From: Moesziomyces globuligerus
Lineage: Eukaryota > Basidiomycota > Ustilaginomycetes > Ustilaginales > Ustilaginaceae
Length of the DNA: 64,000 nt
Direction: 5' to 3'
Assembly (NCBI GenBank): GCA_030849465.1
Contig: JARVLF010000011.1
Span: forward strand, 310,001 to 374,000
Shown here: positions 50,856 through 61,000 of the stretch, piece by piece
Layout: each line of letters begins with the position of its first letter
Numbering within the stretch: position 1 is the first letter of the stretch
Notes under the pieces: generated by a model
Told to the model about the DNA's origin: nothing
Databases searched by the model: none
Seen by the model: only the letters and a program-made list of their open reading frames with translations
Translations under genes and position numbers: made by a program

Positions 50856-52006
50856 CCTGGCTCGTGACCCTGCAGCACTTGCCTCTACCTGTCGGTGAGG
50901 TGTTGACCCATCAAACGGCCTGCGATCGGGTGCCCTGATTGTGATGGGAGCGGAATGGAAACCGGGCGTGAATGCAAAGGCGGCCGGAGCAACGCGAGTT
51001 GTGAGTGTGAGTGTGGAGCAGGCCCCGAGTCCCGAGGAATTCGGGTCCGTGACCCTTCCGCTACTGAAAGGGAAGAAGCTTCCCGTTTGCGCACGGAGGT
51101 CTCAGCGCATACACCTTGTGACTCCACCCCACACCCTCGACCCTCCCCCAACATCTGGAAGAGCAAGATAGAGGTCATCGACAATGACATGTCCATGTAC
51201 GAGCGTCATTCGGCGCAGCTTGTAGCGAGAGATACCCACGGCGGGGCAAGGGGCACAAGAAATCGATCTCGTTGTTAGGCTCAAAGTCGCCAGAGCACCA
51301 AGCCGTCCGTGGGGCCGTGAGACTGCGCCTACCAACTCCGCCAGCCTGATCGCCGCGGCGGCTTTGTTGGGCGTCGCCTTACACCCATCCTGCACCCTAT
51401 ACCTAAATTCAAGCTGCGCCTGTCCAACACCCCATCTGTACCAATCCGCCCACCGACTTTCATGCGAGCCCATAATACTGAAGCCCCTTGCTCGATCCCG
51501 TTTCAGTTGTCGTGTCAGTTCTGACCGCCACGGGGTCGTGCCTCATCGGTCCGCTCCAAAACGAGACCACAAAGGCAACGTGGGAAACGGAACTTGATTG
51601 CTGAGAGTACAATGGGAGAGCTGGCCATCGACGGGTGGACGTAAAGGATCAAGACGGACGAAGAAGGATGGGGTCGAAACGATTGCTTGCATGCTTTCGA
51701 CCCGACTGAAAAGTACAAGGATGACATGGACAAAAAGAGTGTGGGGAGGGGCCGCTTGCAAGCGAGCTAGCGACTGTATTGCGTGTGTGGCGACTCGGCA
51801 TCGATCAAAGGCGCCAGTCCCCAACGACCAATGCTGAAGAGAGCCACACGAGAGTCGAGCGACCACAAAGGGTCCTAGCTGATTGAACGCCCTACCGGCC
51901 AGAAGCGGACGGCCAGTGATACGACGGTGCGTCTATATGTGATGCGAATCTTACAAGCGTGCTAAAGATCAAGCGCCGACTCCGAGCGCGGACAAGACGG
52001 AACTTT
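50856..52006. other. Intergenic region between the repeat-precursor gene and GPI8
   Basis: About 1.15 kb between two minus-strand genes. It should contain the GPI8 promoter. A 123-codon minus-strand frame (51102-51473) has no family features. A tRNA-like A-box sequence lies on the minus strand near 51325-51345 but is not followed by a B box (see rejected items). Nothing else is recognised. Confidence 0.45.
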
Positions 52007-52846
52007 TTACTTGGACTCGGCAGTCTCGGCCTCACGCTTGTAGGCCCACTGGCGGGGGTCGTAGCCGTAGTCGGCGGCAGGCGCAGCACCATCAGCACGC
52101 TTCTTGTAGACCCACTGACGAGGGTCGTAGCCGTAATCAGCAGCGGGAGCGGCGCCATCGGCACGCTTCTTGTAGGCCCACTGACGGGGGTCGTAGCCGT
52201 AGTCGGCGGCAGGGGCGCCATCAGCGCGCTTGTACACCCACTGACGAGGGTCGTAGCCGTAGTCGGCAGCGGGAGCACCGTCAGCACGCTTGTACACCCA
52301 CTGACGAGGGTCGTAACCGTAGTCAGCAGCAGGGGCGCCATCAGCGCGCTTGTACACCCACTGACGAGGGTCGTAACCGTAGTCAGCAGCAGGGGCGCCA
52401 TCAGCGCGCTTGTAAACCCACTGACGAGGGTCGTAACCGTAGTCGGCAGCGGGAGCACCGTCAGCACGCTTGTACACCCACTGACGAGGGTCGTAGCCGT
52501 AGTCGGCAGCGGGAGCACCGTCAGCACGCTTGTACACCCACTGACGAGGGTCGTAACCGTAGTCGGCGGCGGGGGCACCGTCAGCGCGCTTGTAAGCCCA
52601 CTGACGAGGGTCGTAACCGTAGTCGGCGGCGGGGGCACCGTCAGCGCGCTTGTAAGCCCACTGACGAGGGTCGTAGCCGTAGTCAGCGGCAGGAGGGGCG
52701 GCGGTGGAGTCGCGCTCAACGTTGTTGGTGGTGGCAGGTTCGGAACGCTCGACTGCGGGGGCTGCGGCGTCGGTGGCGGCAGGAGCAGCAGACACAAGGC
52801 CGGCGGCGGCCAGGCCCATGAGAAGGATGGAGGACTTGAGCTGCAT
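52007..52846 (-). CDS. Secreted precursor of eleven tandem Lys-Arg-delimited peptides (Kex2-processed repeat protein)
   Basis: A 279-residue intronless protein with a signal peptide (LLMGLAAAGLVSA, cleavage expected near residue 20). A short pro-segment contains no dibasic site. Then come eleven near-identical repeats of about 20 residues with the unit ADGAPAADYGYDPRQWVYKR. Every unit ends in Lys-Arg (Lys-Lys-Arg in two of the last three), the cleavage signal of the Golgi protease Kex2. Processing would release ADGAPAADYGYDPRQWVY-type peptides, differing mainly at Val/Ala before the last Tyr. The C-terminal remnant is EAETAESK. The layout matches repetitive secreted proteins of smuts (Rep1, Rsp1 class) and also fungal RiPP precursors (ustiloxin-like), but no tailoring enzyme such as a UstY-type DUF3328 protein is encoded in the window. 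I infer a secreted peptide role; the activity is unknown. Confidence 0.9.
   Translation of the reverse strand: MQLKSSILLMGLAAAGLVSAAPAATDAAAPAVERSEPATTNNVERDSTAAPPAADYGYDPRQWAYKRADGAPAADYGYDPRQWAYKRADGAPAADYGYDPRQWVYKRADGAPAADYGYDPRQWVYKRADGAPAADYGYDPRQWVYKRADGAPAADYGYDPRQWVYKRADGAPAADYGYDPRQWVYKRADGAPAADYGYDPRQWVYKRADGAPAADYGYDPRQWAYKKRADGAAPAADYGYDPRQWVYKKRADGAAPAADYGYDPRQWAYKREAETAESK
52034..52697 (-). repeat. Coding tandem array, 11 units of ~57-63 bp
   Basis: Eleven in-frame units, mostly 60 bases, form the repeat region of the secreted precursor. Units are almost identical. Variants at the ADGAP segment define recurring sub-types (GCGGGAGCACCGTCAGC, CAGGGGCGCCATCAGC, GCGGGGGCACCGTCAGC) in mixed order. 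The two units carrying an extra Lys codon and Ala codon lie at the 3' end of the gene. This pattern indicates expansion and homogenisation by unequal crossing-over or gene conversion. Confidence 0.95.
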
Positions 52847-53040
52847 GGTGAAAGGCAGCGACCACGATCAAGTCGAGAAGGTGGACGAGGGATAGATGGA
52901 GAGGTTGATAGTGGTGGTAAGAGGTTAAGGGAGGGGACAGGTCGAAAGACGGTCAAGGCACTCGAAGGGTAGAGAGCGAGGGCAGGTAAGGGGACGGAAG
53001 CAGCAGCGAAGAGGGCTGGAATGGGCCCGTCTTTAAAGGA
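52847..53040 (-). promoter_or_regulatory. Putative core promoter and pyrimidine-rich leader of the repeat-precursor gene
   Basis: Read on the minus strand, a TATA-like TTTAAA (53032-53037) lies about 190 bases upstream of the start codon. It is followed by a long C/T-rich stretch ending in CTTTCACCATG. Such CT-rich leaders accompany strongly expressed fungal genes. The exact transcription start is not visible. Confidence 0.4.
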
Positions 53041-56000
53041 TACTGCAAGCGAGATGGGCATTAGGCCAAGCCGTGCAGTACAGTACCTCACAAATGGAAG
53101 CAGGGTCGTGAAGCGAGCGAAGCGAAGTGCATTGGTCGCAAGGAACGGCTCACAACAGTCCGAGCGGCAGTCCAGCTGTGCAGCATGGGGCGCCACATCG
53201 GTGTAGCAGGGCGTAGCATCACAGGTCAGGTGGAGCGCTTAAGCGATATGGTACCGTATGCCATATCTCGCCATCCTAGCTCAGGCACCACAGGCATGGG
53301 GAGGCGACTAGCGAGGCGGACTGCAGAACCAACGTGTGCGGCAGACGAGGGAGGAGTGGCGGTCGAGGTGCCGGAAACGCAGAGGGCGACGGCGGCGCGG
53401 CTCATCCGCACTGCTGATGTGCTTGCTCAGCAACGGAGTTATGGCGGCTCGAGGCCCATGTATGAGCAGAGACGATCATCGCTCGCCGCCTCGGCTGTTC
53501 GGCGGTGATGCTGGGCGGACCAGTACAGAGAATGCGGGAGCGGTGTGTCGGTCATCAGCATCGTGGGCGAGAAGGCACTGGACTAGTGCCCGTGCTGCGT
53601 TCTTGGGCGCGGAAACGGCCCGAGACGAGAATGGTGTGGCGCAAAGGAAGCGACGATCCAGAACACGCCTCGCTCAGCACGAATCCGCAGAGCAAGGCGC
53701 GGTTGCATCGCAGTCCTCGGCGCTGCATGGGCAGATGGGAGGCACGCAAGGGGCATGAGCACCAGGGGGGGGGCGGGCAGCTGGGAGGGGCAAGGGGCGT
53801 GGGGCCAGAGGGTCAAAGGCATGGGGTGATTGTACAGTTTCCAATCACGTCGGATGGGCCGAGCATCTCGAGCTGCGAACGGAGTGACGGCACCCGGCAA
53901 GAGGCTTTCGCGCGGAGCTCTGGCATGTAGTGAACCACGCTAAAAAGAGCGACAACAAAAAAGCCCGATTGAAGTTGAATCCGACGGATGGGCGTGTGCC
54001 CCGTTTCACATTACTGCATTGCGTGTCGTTGTGGATTTGGCTCCAACAGCCGGGTGGCGAAAGCCGACGCGTTTGGGCTCGGCCCTTCCGCCTCTACGCC
54101 CAGCCCGGGGAGGGGGCGGCCAAAGTGACGCCCTTTGCAGTGCCGAAAAAGCACTCGCACCTCGGCTAGCGGGCGTTGAGAATTCAGCAATGGTTGCGAT
54201 ACAGTGCGAACGAACTTGAGAAATTCAGCCGCACCTGGGCCCGTCGGCTCATCCGCACTCATCCAGAGCCGACCACGCTGGCTGCCAAGGCACGGCGACA
54301 ACGCGCAAAATACGGAAACTCTAGCCTGAGAAAGTGGCCGGGAATGAGCTTGTTGCATCATCAGGCCCGCACCCGAAGCCGTACTGTATCCCGAGCCGCC
54401 TCTCGAGCCCTTGGCGCGTCTAGTCGTGCTCAAGAGACTTGGCAGCCATGCCGAGAAGCATCGTCGACGCTCTAGCGCCGAGCGATGTAGCACCTGCATC
54501 AGCACGCGGTTGAAGCCGTTGGGACGGATGCGGGCGCCATGTACAGTACTGTAAGCGCGAGCGGAGTCAGAGCTGTCCTCGTGTTCTGAGGGCGATCGAC
54601 AGCTGCTCTTTGGAGCTCCGCGAGCAGACACGGTGCAGGGCATGAAGGCGCTAGGGCGCAGTGTCCAGCACGGTGTGTGAGCATCGCCAAAGGCGCCGAA
54701 GCGCGAGTGTGGAGCTGGTCGGGCGCGCCCCCGTCGGGCCATGGCTGAGGCAAGGAGCTGCCTGTCGCCAGCATCGGCGCCCGCGCCCCTTGTCTGCGTC
54801 GGCGCTTGGGCGTAGGTTTCATGGATGAGGCTCGCTGACAGGCCCTTTGTGGCCTTGGACAAGTACTGTACAGGCAAAGTCGGAGTTGAAACTCAGCGAC
54901 AGGTAAAAGAAGGCTAAGGGGGCCGACTTCGGACCCAGCATGGGAATTGAAAAGAGCGGAGTTACAGTAACGCTCATGCGAGAGGGTGCAAGCCGGAGGC
55001 AGAAAGGGGAGTTTGAATCTGGCGGCTGGGGTGCGGCACAGACGTGCGGCCCGTCAGCAGCGACGCTTGCCACATGCTGTCGGCTGTCGGCCGCAACGTG
55101 GGAGCGGTGCGGCGAACACCTGCTTGCGGTTACCGTATACCACGATTTCGCACGGCGCCTAGGCCTCCGTACACGCACTCCTACGACAGGCTTGGCAAGG
55201 TTGGAGACCCGCCAAGCGCAGGTCTCAGCGTGCTGTGCGAGACGTGAGAAGAGCAATCGGCGAACATCGTTTCCCCACACTCGCTCAGATCATCGCAATC
55301 GAGGCAAGGGTTTGTGTGCTTTGTCCAGCGATGAGGACGTAGGGAAAGGTGGCGCTCTTCGCACTGCGGAAAGAAGCCGAGCATCGAACGAGCAAGGCGT
55401 GCTGCGCCAAGCGTTCTGCGCTGTCATGGCCCAAAATGGCGCCTGGAAAAGCTGGGTAGTATTATATTGATTCGGGCGATTGCTTATCGTGGCTCGGTCA
55501 CCAGACGTGGGAGGGGGTTATCGCACCATGTGAGGTGAGTCCGTGCCTCGCTTGCGTACCTAATTGAGGCACAAGCGAGCGCTAAGGGAACCCACAATGC
55601 ACTAAGCGTGCCCTGGATAGGACGCTCTATGATTTGGACTGCATCGCGCTCCACCTCTCTTAGTCTAGTCTCTCATTTCGACATTTGCCCGAGCGAAGAA
55701 ATAGACTCTCCCCTTCTCCAGGTGACGGAAGTGCCGACGTCAGCACAAACTGCATGCTGTTCCCAGGTCGGCATTGAAAGGATTGTCGAAGAGTAGAGTA
55801 TGAACCAGCAGCCGGCCCGTCGCGAGATCTCGTCTCGACTTCGCCAACGGCTTGCCTCCCGAGTCCGCCTCGATCGGACGGCGAAGTTCGTAGGTGCTGG
55901 CGTTTGCCTCACTGGAGCATCCCGTCGGCCACCTTGCCTGTATTCGCACGGTCTCGCGCAACGCTTGCCGCATCGGGTTCGACTGTCTGTGCATCGATTC

Positions 56001-58060
56001 GCGCAACAGCAAAGCAGACCGGATGGACTGGTCATCGATGCGAAGCGGAGGCGGAAGATGTGGCCGTGCCCGCCGAAGCCGCGATGGAGTTCCAACCTTA
56101 GATCGCGTCGGAGATTTGTCCGATGAGGACGAGCCGGAAACTTGAGCGCGATCCTCGGCCTTTGCATCAGATCGGGCATGGAGATTCTTTCTTGCTCTCT
56201 ACATCCTTGTCAAGCCGGGTCTTGCCAATGCGAGCGGCGAGCCGTTGATGCTGCAGAGGGTCATCGGCTATGTCAAACCCTACGCGCGCCCAAGTAGCGT
56301 GCGAAGAAATCATCTCAAGCCCGACCCGGTCGGGTCCATAGCGCACTCGAACCGCTACGGAGAGATCCACTGGCGATGCCTGTCTTTTGTCCAGCGCGGG
56401 CATCTTGTCCAGTGTGTTGCGCGTCTTCTTGGAGAATGCCGAAGACGCGCACTGAGGCGTCGGATCCCCGTCCTGCTCGCTCGCCTGCGGCGGATTCTTT
56501 CGTCACACTCCCCGTCGCATGAACCACATGACAGGTTGTCCTACCTACTTGTGGCATTGGCTTGGCCCGACGGGGTCATAGGCGCTAAGCGTCCTCGAAA
56601 CAGGAATGTGTGCACCGTTTCGTCAGGCTCGAGCTGCGACCCCAACAACGGGGTCAGCTCGTGCAATCTAGAATCAAGGTCATGGGCCACGACCAGATGA
56701 CCTCGATCGGCACTAGACTGGACACGCTTGCCTACCCATCAAGCTGACGACATGACATGCTGGCCCTCTTCTGCATCGTCAGCTCTTCAAACCGCGGCCT
56801 TCGTGACCTCTGGGGGTATAGGCTTGCCAGCTTGAAGGCGCTTCCAAACGGCTTCGTCGCTAGCAACTCCGCTTCGCAGATGAGGACATCGAAACACGCA
56901 TCTCGATGTTGTCGGTCTATCAGATCGGATGCAGTGCTCTCCGCACCGGACGCCTACCCGCCCTGCCCACGCGTCTCGTCCGGACGCGCTTAGTACCGAC
57001 AAGCTGGGTTGCAAAATTGCCTCTGGTTATGCCCGACCGGTTTCATCGTCGCGGTGCAGTCACGTACGCTTTGCAACTCCGTCACGTCGCGCATGCTTTA
57101 GCTCCATCTGAGTTCACACAGCGACAACCGGCGTTGGCATCCAATCGTGACGGCGCAGTGCGGCGAACGCCTATCGCCACGTTGCTGCCCAATTCCGGCT
57201 CAGCTTGCGCGCAGCATCGATTCGTCGACTTCTAGTGGCCCGATCGCCATGCGCAGCATTGGCTCCCAGCTGCGCTGATGGCTGTGCTTTTCGGAGCCTC
57301 TGGCGTCCCTCCGCACTGCGCAACGTTCGCCACTGTCGCACCCCTCGGCGTGCCAACCCTAAGCACGTCGCATTTGAGAACGTGCATCCGCATCGACGAG
57401 GCCTGCGCGACCGATTCGTTTCCTCTGGCAGCCTTGAGCCCATGGGACAGCCTTCTGGTCCGACGGGATGCCGGATTGTGCTGGTTGGGTCAACTTGGTC
57501 GCACTCTCGCGCGCGTGACGTAGCCCACATGTCGGGCCGTGTTTCATACTTACCCCACGCCTCCGGAGATGGTTGCTCGCCGAGACTTCGTTTGGAATGC
57601 TGCTCGACCGTCGCGCCCGATGTAAATTAAGCCGATCTCTGCGTCGACGCTTGGAATTTTGTATTATTTCCATCCTCACCCTCGCAAAACAAATCGACCG
57701 AAATCTTGGACAAAAAAGAACGACCCTGCACTCTACATCGTTGCAGCATGTGATCTAACAGTTCTGCAGGGCTGGGACACATCCACGTCCGACGGGTGGA
57801 AAGGCTCTCGTACCCGCCTTATGTGAACACAAGATCCACCTCAACTGAACAATCAAGAGCCAAGGTCGACATCAAATTGAAAGTGCTAATTACAAAGGAG
57901 ATAGATACAGACACGACGAAGGGACGGAAGAAAAAGAAGCGGATCATCCACAAGCAAGGGAATAAGGTCCATGTGGGTGGGGAAAGAGTGTGGATCAAAG
58001 TGCTAAAAGAAAGTGAAGACGACGACCGGTTATCCAGCAGAGTCTCCGGGGACAGAACCT
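53041..58060. other. 5 kb gene-poor region
   Basis: No gene, transposon domain or RNA gene is recognisable. The longest frames (for example minus 54011-54877 and plus 57205-57630) are Arg/Ser/Ala-rich, overlap frames on the other strand and have no motifs. The first 2 kb holds a local cluster of TACAGTA/TACTGTA motifs (53079, 54382, 54542, 54547, 54864, 54963). A nine-base G run is at about 53765-53774. It could be promoter and regulatory DNA for the repeat-precursor gene, decayed sequence, or house a non-coding transcript. Confidence 0.45.
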
Positions 58061-61000
58061 CTAGCGGTCGAGTGCAATCGACACAGCCTCGCGGAACGAC
58101 CTGCGGAATCTGTCGAGGCCAGGCGCCTTTCGGGCAGGTCGAGGTTCCCGCGGCAAGTACGGATCGGTGCGAGTGCGGCCACGTCCATCGCCCTGGATCT
58201 GGACGCCATGGTGCTCTTCCGTATCGCCAGCAGCCCATCGGCAAGCGATCTCCATCTGGCGGTTGCGCTTGCGGCGGCCGTACTCGGAGAGGGAGTTGAT
58301 GTCTCGCATCGTGGCCGGATCCAGAGCTCCCTCGTACGCTGGCATCTGGTCCGGGTCGATCGACTGACGGTCGCCCTCCAGATCATCGCCCTCAGGCAGG
58401 GGAGCCGCAGGTGGGTTCGTCCAGATCTGCGCAAGGGTCTCCGATCCAGCACCGACGGTCATGGCAAGGTGGCGGAACCAAGCGAAGAAGCTGAACACCG
58501 TAGGAGTGGCGTCCGCAGCCCGGCGTAGGAACACGTACCACGATGGGGCGGCATCGTCAAGCAGCTCGGCGATGCTGTTGACGGCGTGGAGAGGATCAAC
58601 CACGCGAGCCCGCAGGCCAGTGAGATGGTCGAGGAGCCCGCCAACGAAAGCCTGCAGATCCATGACAGCGTTGCCCATGCCCTTGATCTTGTGAAGCCTC
58701 CTGAGCTCCTCCATGAGCGGCTCGAACACGACCGACAGCGCATCGGCGATCATAGGATCTTGCAACATGCCTCGCACCTGGGCCCCATCACGTTGGAGCG
58801 ACAGCAGCCGCAGAGCACGCTGCAGGTTCACAATCAGGAGGTAGCCTGGCTCCTTGTGATTGTTCTTCTTGTTGACCGAAGGGACCGTCTTCATGAAGTC
58901 CTGGTACGCCTGCGTTGCATCCATCACACGCTGCACCTCGACCTTGTTCAGTTTGGGCTGCTCGGAGCCACGAACGATGGCAGCGACCAGGGGCACCTCC
59001 GCCTTCTCGGCATGCTGGCGGACGAGGCGCTTGAGGTCGCCAGGGGAATCGACAAACATGCGCAGCTTCTGGAACATCACCTCGGATCCAATCGCTCTTC
59101 GTAGCTCGACGAGATCCTCCTCGATGGTCTCGGGCTCGTCCTCGAGGACGACGTGCAGCATAGCCTGCAGGAAGCCGCGTCGCAGGAACTGGTCTCTCCA
59201 GGCGCGCATCATTTGCGCGACCGGCGACTTCATCGCAAACGCCAGCTTCTTCCACGGGACCGACTCGTATACGTCCTGAACCCTGGCCAGATTGGCGCGC
59301 GACTCGTCGCCGGCCACAAAGGTCCCGTAGAGCCATCGAGCGACCTGCAGGTTGCCCCACGAGACCATCTTCTGGTAATTGAGAGGAAGGCGCGCATAGT
59401 CCGGTGTCTCGCGAAGAGCATCGTACATCTTAAGGAAGCCGTCACCCTCGACGCAGTCGAGCCAGATCTCGTCGCGCACGTCACGTAGATCATGGACATC
59501 GTCACCTGCCTCAGCTGCATCGCGCTCGTGCTCTTGGCGGCGGTGCCTGTCCTCTCGGCGTCTTTCTTGAATGTCGTCGACGTCGGTGCGGCGCAGGTTT
59601 CGGTCCATGAACCCGCCGATCGTGAGGAAGTTCTGCGTCTCGGCAGCGTGCCCTGCCTCTCGGACCGAAAGAGTGTCGCGAAGCCAGGTGCGCAACTTCT
59701 GTCGTCGAGCATCGAAGTCCATGGCTCCTGTTCGGGGCGGTCGTCGCAGAGAGCCTCGAGTATCGAGGCCCGCAGCAGGAGAAGGCGGAGGGGGCCTGCG
59801 CTGCACCGATCCCGAGCGGCTCATGGGGAGCGCACGAGAGCCATCGCTGGCTTCCTTTCGTCGGAGGGAGCCAGATCGGTCGACGGGAGGCGTGTCCTTT
59901 CCGCCGAGACGGCGCAGGGAGCCCTTGCCCATGGAAAGCAGCGATTTGCGCGTCTTAGGACCTGCCTCATCGGGAGGGGCACGTGCTCCACCAGCGCGCG
60001 AAGGTCCTCGCCTGGGCTGCAGCGTGGCGTCAGATCGCTCATCGTCGTCGACCAGCTCGTCTGCAGTGTCCTCGATCGCCTCGCTGTCATCCTCGGACGT
60101 GGTCCCATCACGGCCCAGAAGCGGTCGGCCGTCGCGCACACCCGAGCTGTAGCGCCTGCGCCCGTCGCGTCCGCCACCTCGGAGTCGTCGGCTGTCCAAG
60201 CTGTCACGGGCAGGTGCGTCTGCGGACGACTTGTACAGCTGGGCTGCCGACCCGAGTCCAGCAGCATTGAACTTCTCCGAGCGTACCGAGCCGTACGGAC
60301 TGTCGTCCTCCACTTCGCTTTCGCCCTCGTCTGGGCGGCCGCGCGTGCGCGGGAGGGGTTTGACGAACGCGAACGGGCTGAGGTCCTTGGCGAGATTTCG
60401 TCGGAACTCCTCGAAATCATTGTCGTTGCGGACGACGTACTGGTCCGGCGCATTCGGACGACGCAGACGAATGATATAGTCTCGCTCCGTCGCTGTGTGC
60501 CGACGGATACCGACCAGGTCGACCTCGTAGCCTCCATACTTCAGACGGTCCAGAGGCTTGCGGAATGCATAGTAGGCCTCGGGCGGCAGAAGGTTGGAAG
60601 CGGGCCAGGGCCAAGACTCCTTGCCGAGGACCGCATCATCCTCAAAGTAGGGATCGCCGGGTCCGACGCGCAAGACGGCCGTGATGTATCGCGAGGCCCA
60701 CTTGGTGAGCTGACGGCGAGCCGCGCCAGTCGTAGAGACAGCGCTAAATGGCGTCCCGTCACCTTCTCCATGGCGATCAACCCAGGCACTCAGTGAGCGA
60801 GTCTGCATGGCCCGAAGAAGAGGCAGAATGCCGGTGAAGAAGTAGGTGCGTGCCAGCGTGGCCTTGTCCGGAGGTCCACCAACGTACTGGTCGACCTTGT
60901 CCTCCGGGGCAACGAAGAGTGGGAAGGTGCAGAAAGCGTTCTTGAAGAGGAAACGCAGCAGTGGAAGGTCGGGAATGCTTGCTTGGTTGTACAGAGCACC

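Noticed and set aside
51250..51350. tRNA-like segment on the minus strand (A-box-like TGGCGGAGTTGG, D-arm-like GGTAGGCGC)
   Set aside because: No B box fitting GGTTCGANTCC follows at the right distance, the acceptor arms pair only partly and no valid anticodon arm can be drawn.
52034..52697. CRISPR-like array
   Set aside because: The regular ~60-bp repeats have no unique spacers and are fully coding in one frame.
51959..52972. 337-codon plus-strand frame antisense to the repeat precursor (Val/Gly-rich repeats)
   Set aside because: It is the mirror of the Kex2-repeat gene. The minus frame has a signal peptide and meaningful dibasic repeats, while the plus frame does not.
54011..54877. 288-codon minus-strand open frame in the gene-poor region
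   Set aside because: No recognisable domain, biased composition and no splice-supported continuation.
52007..58060. Full ustiloxin-type RiPP biosynthetic cluster around the repeat precursor
   Set aside because: No UstY/DUF3328, tyrosinase, P450 or transporter gene is encoded nearby. The neighbours are Gpi8, a gene-free region and a PX protein.
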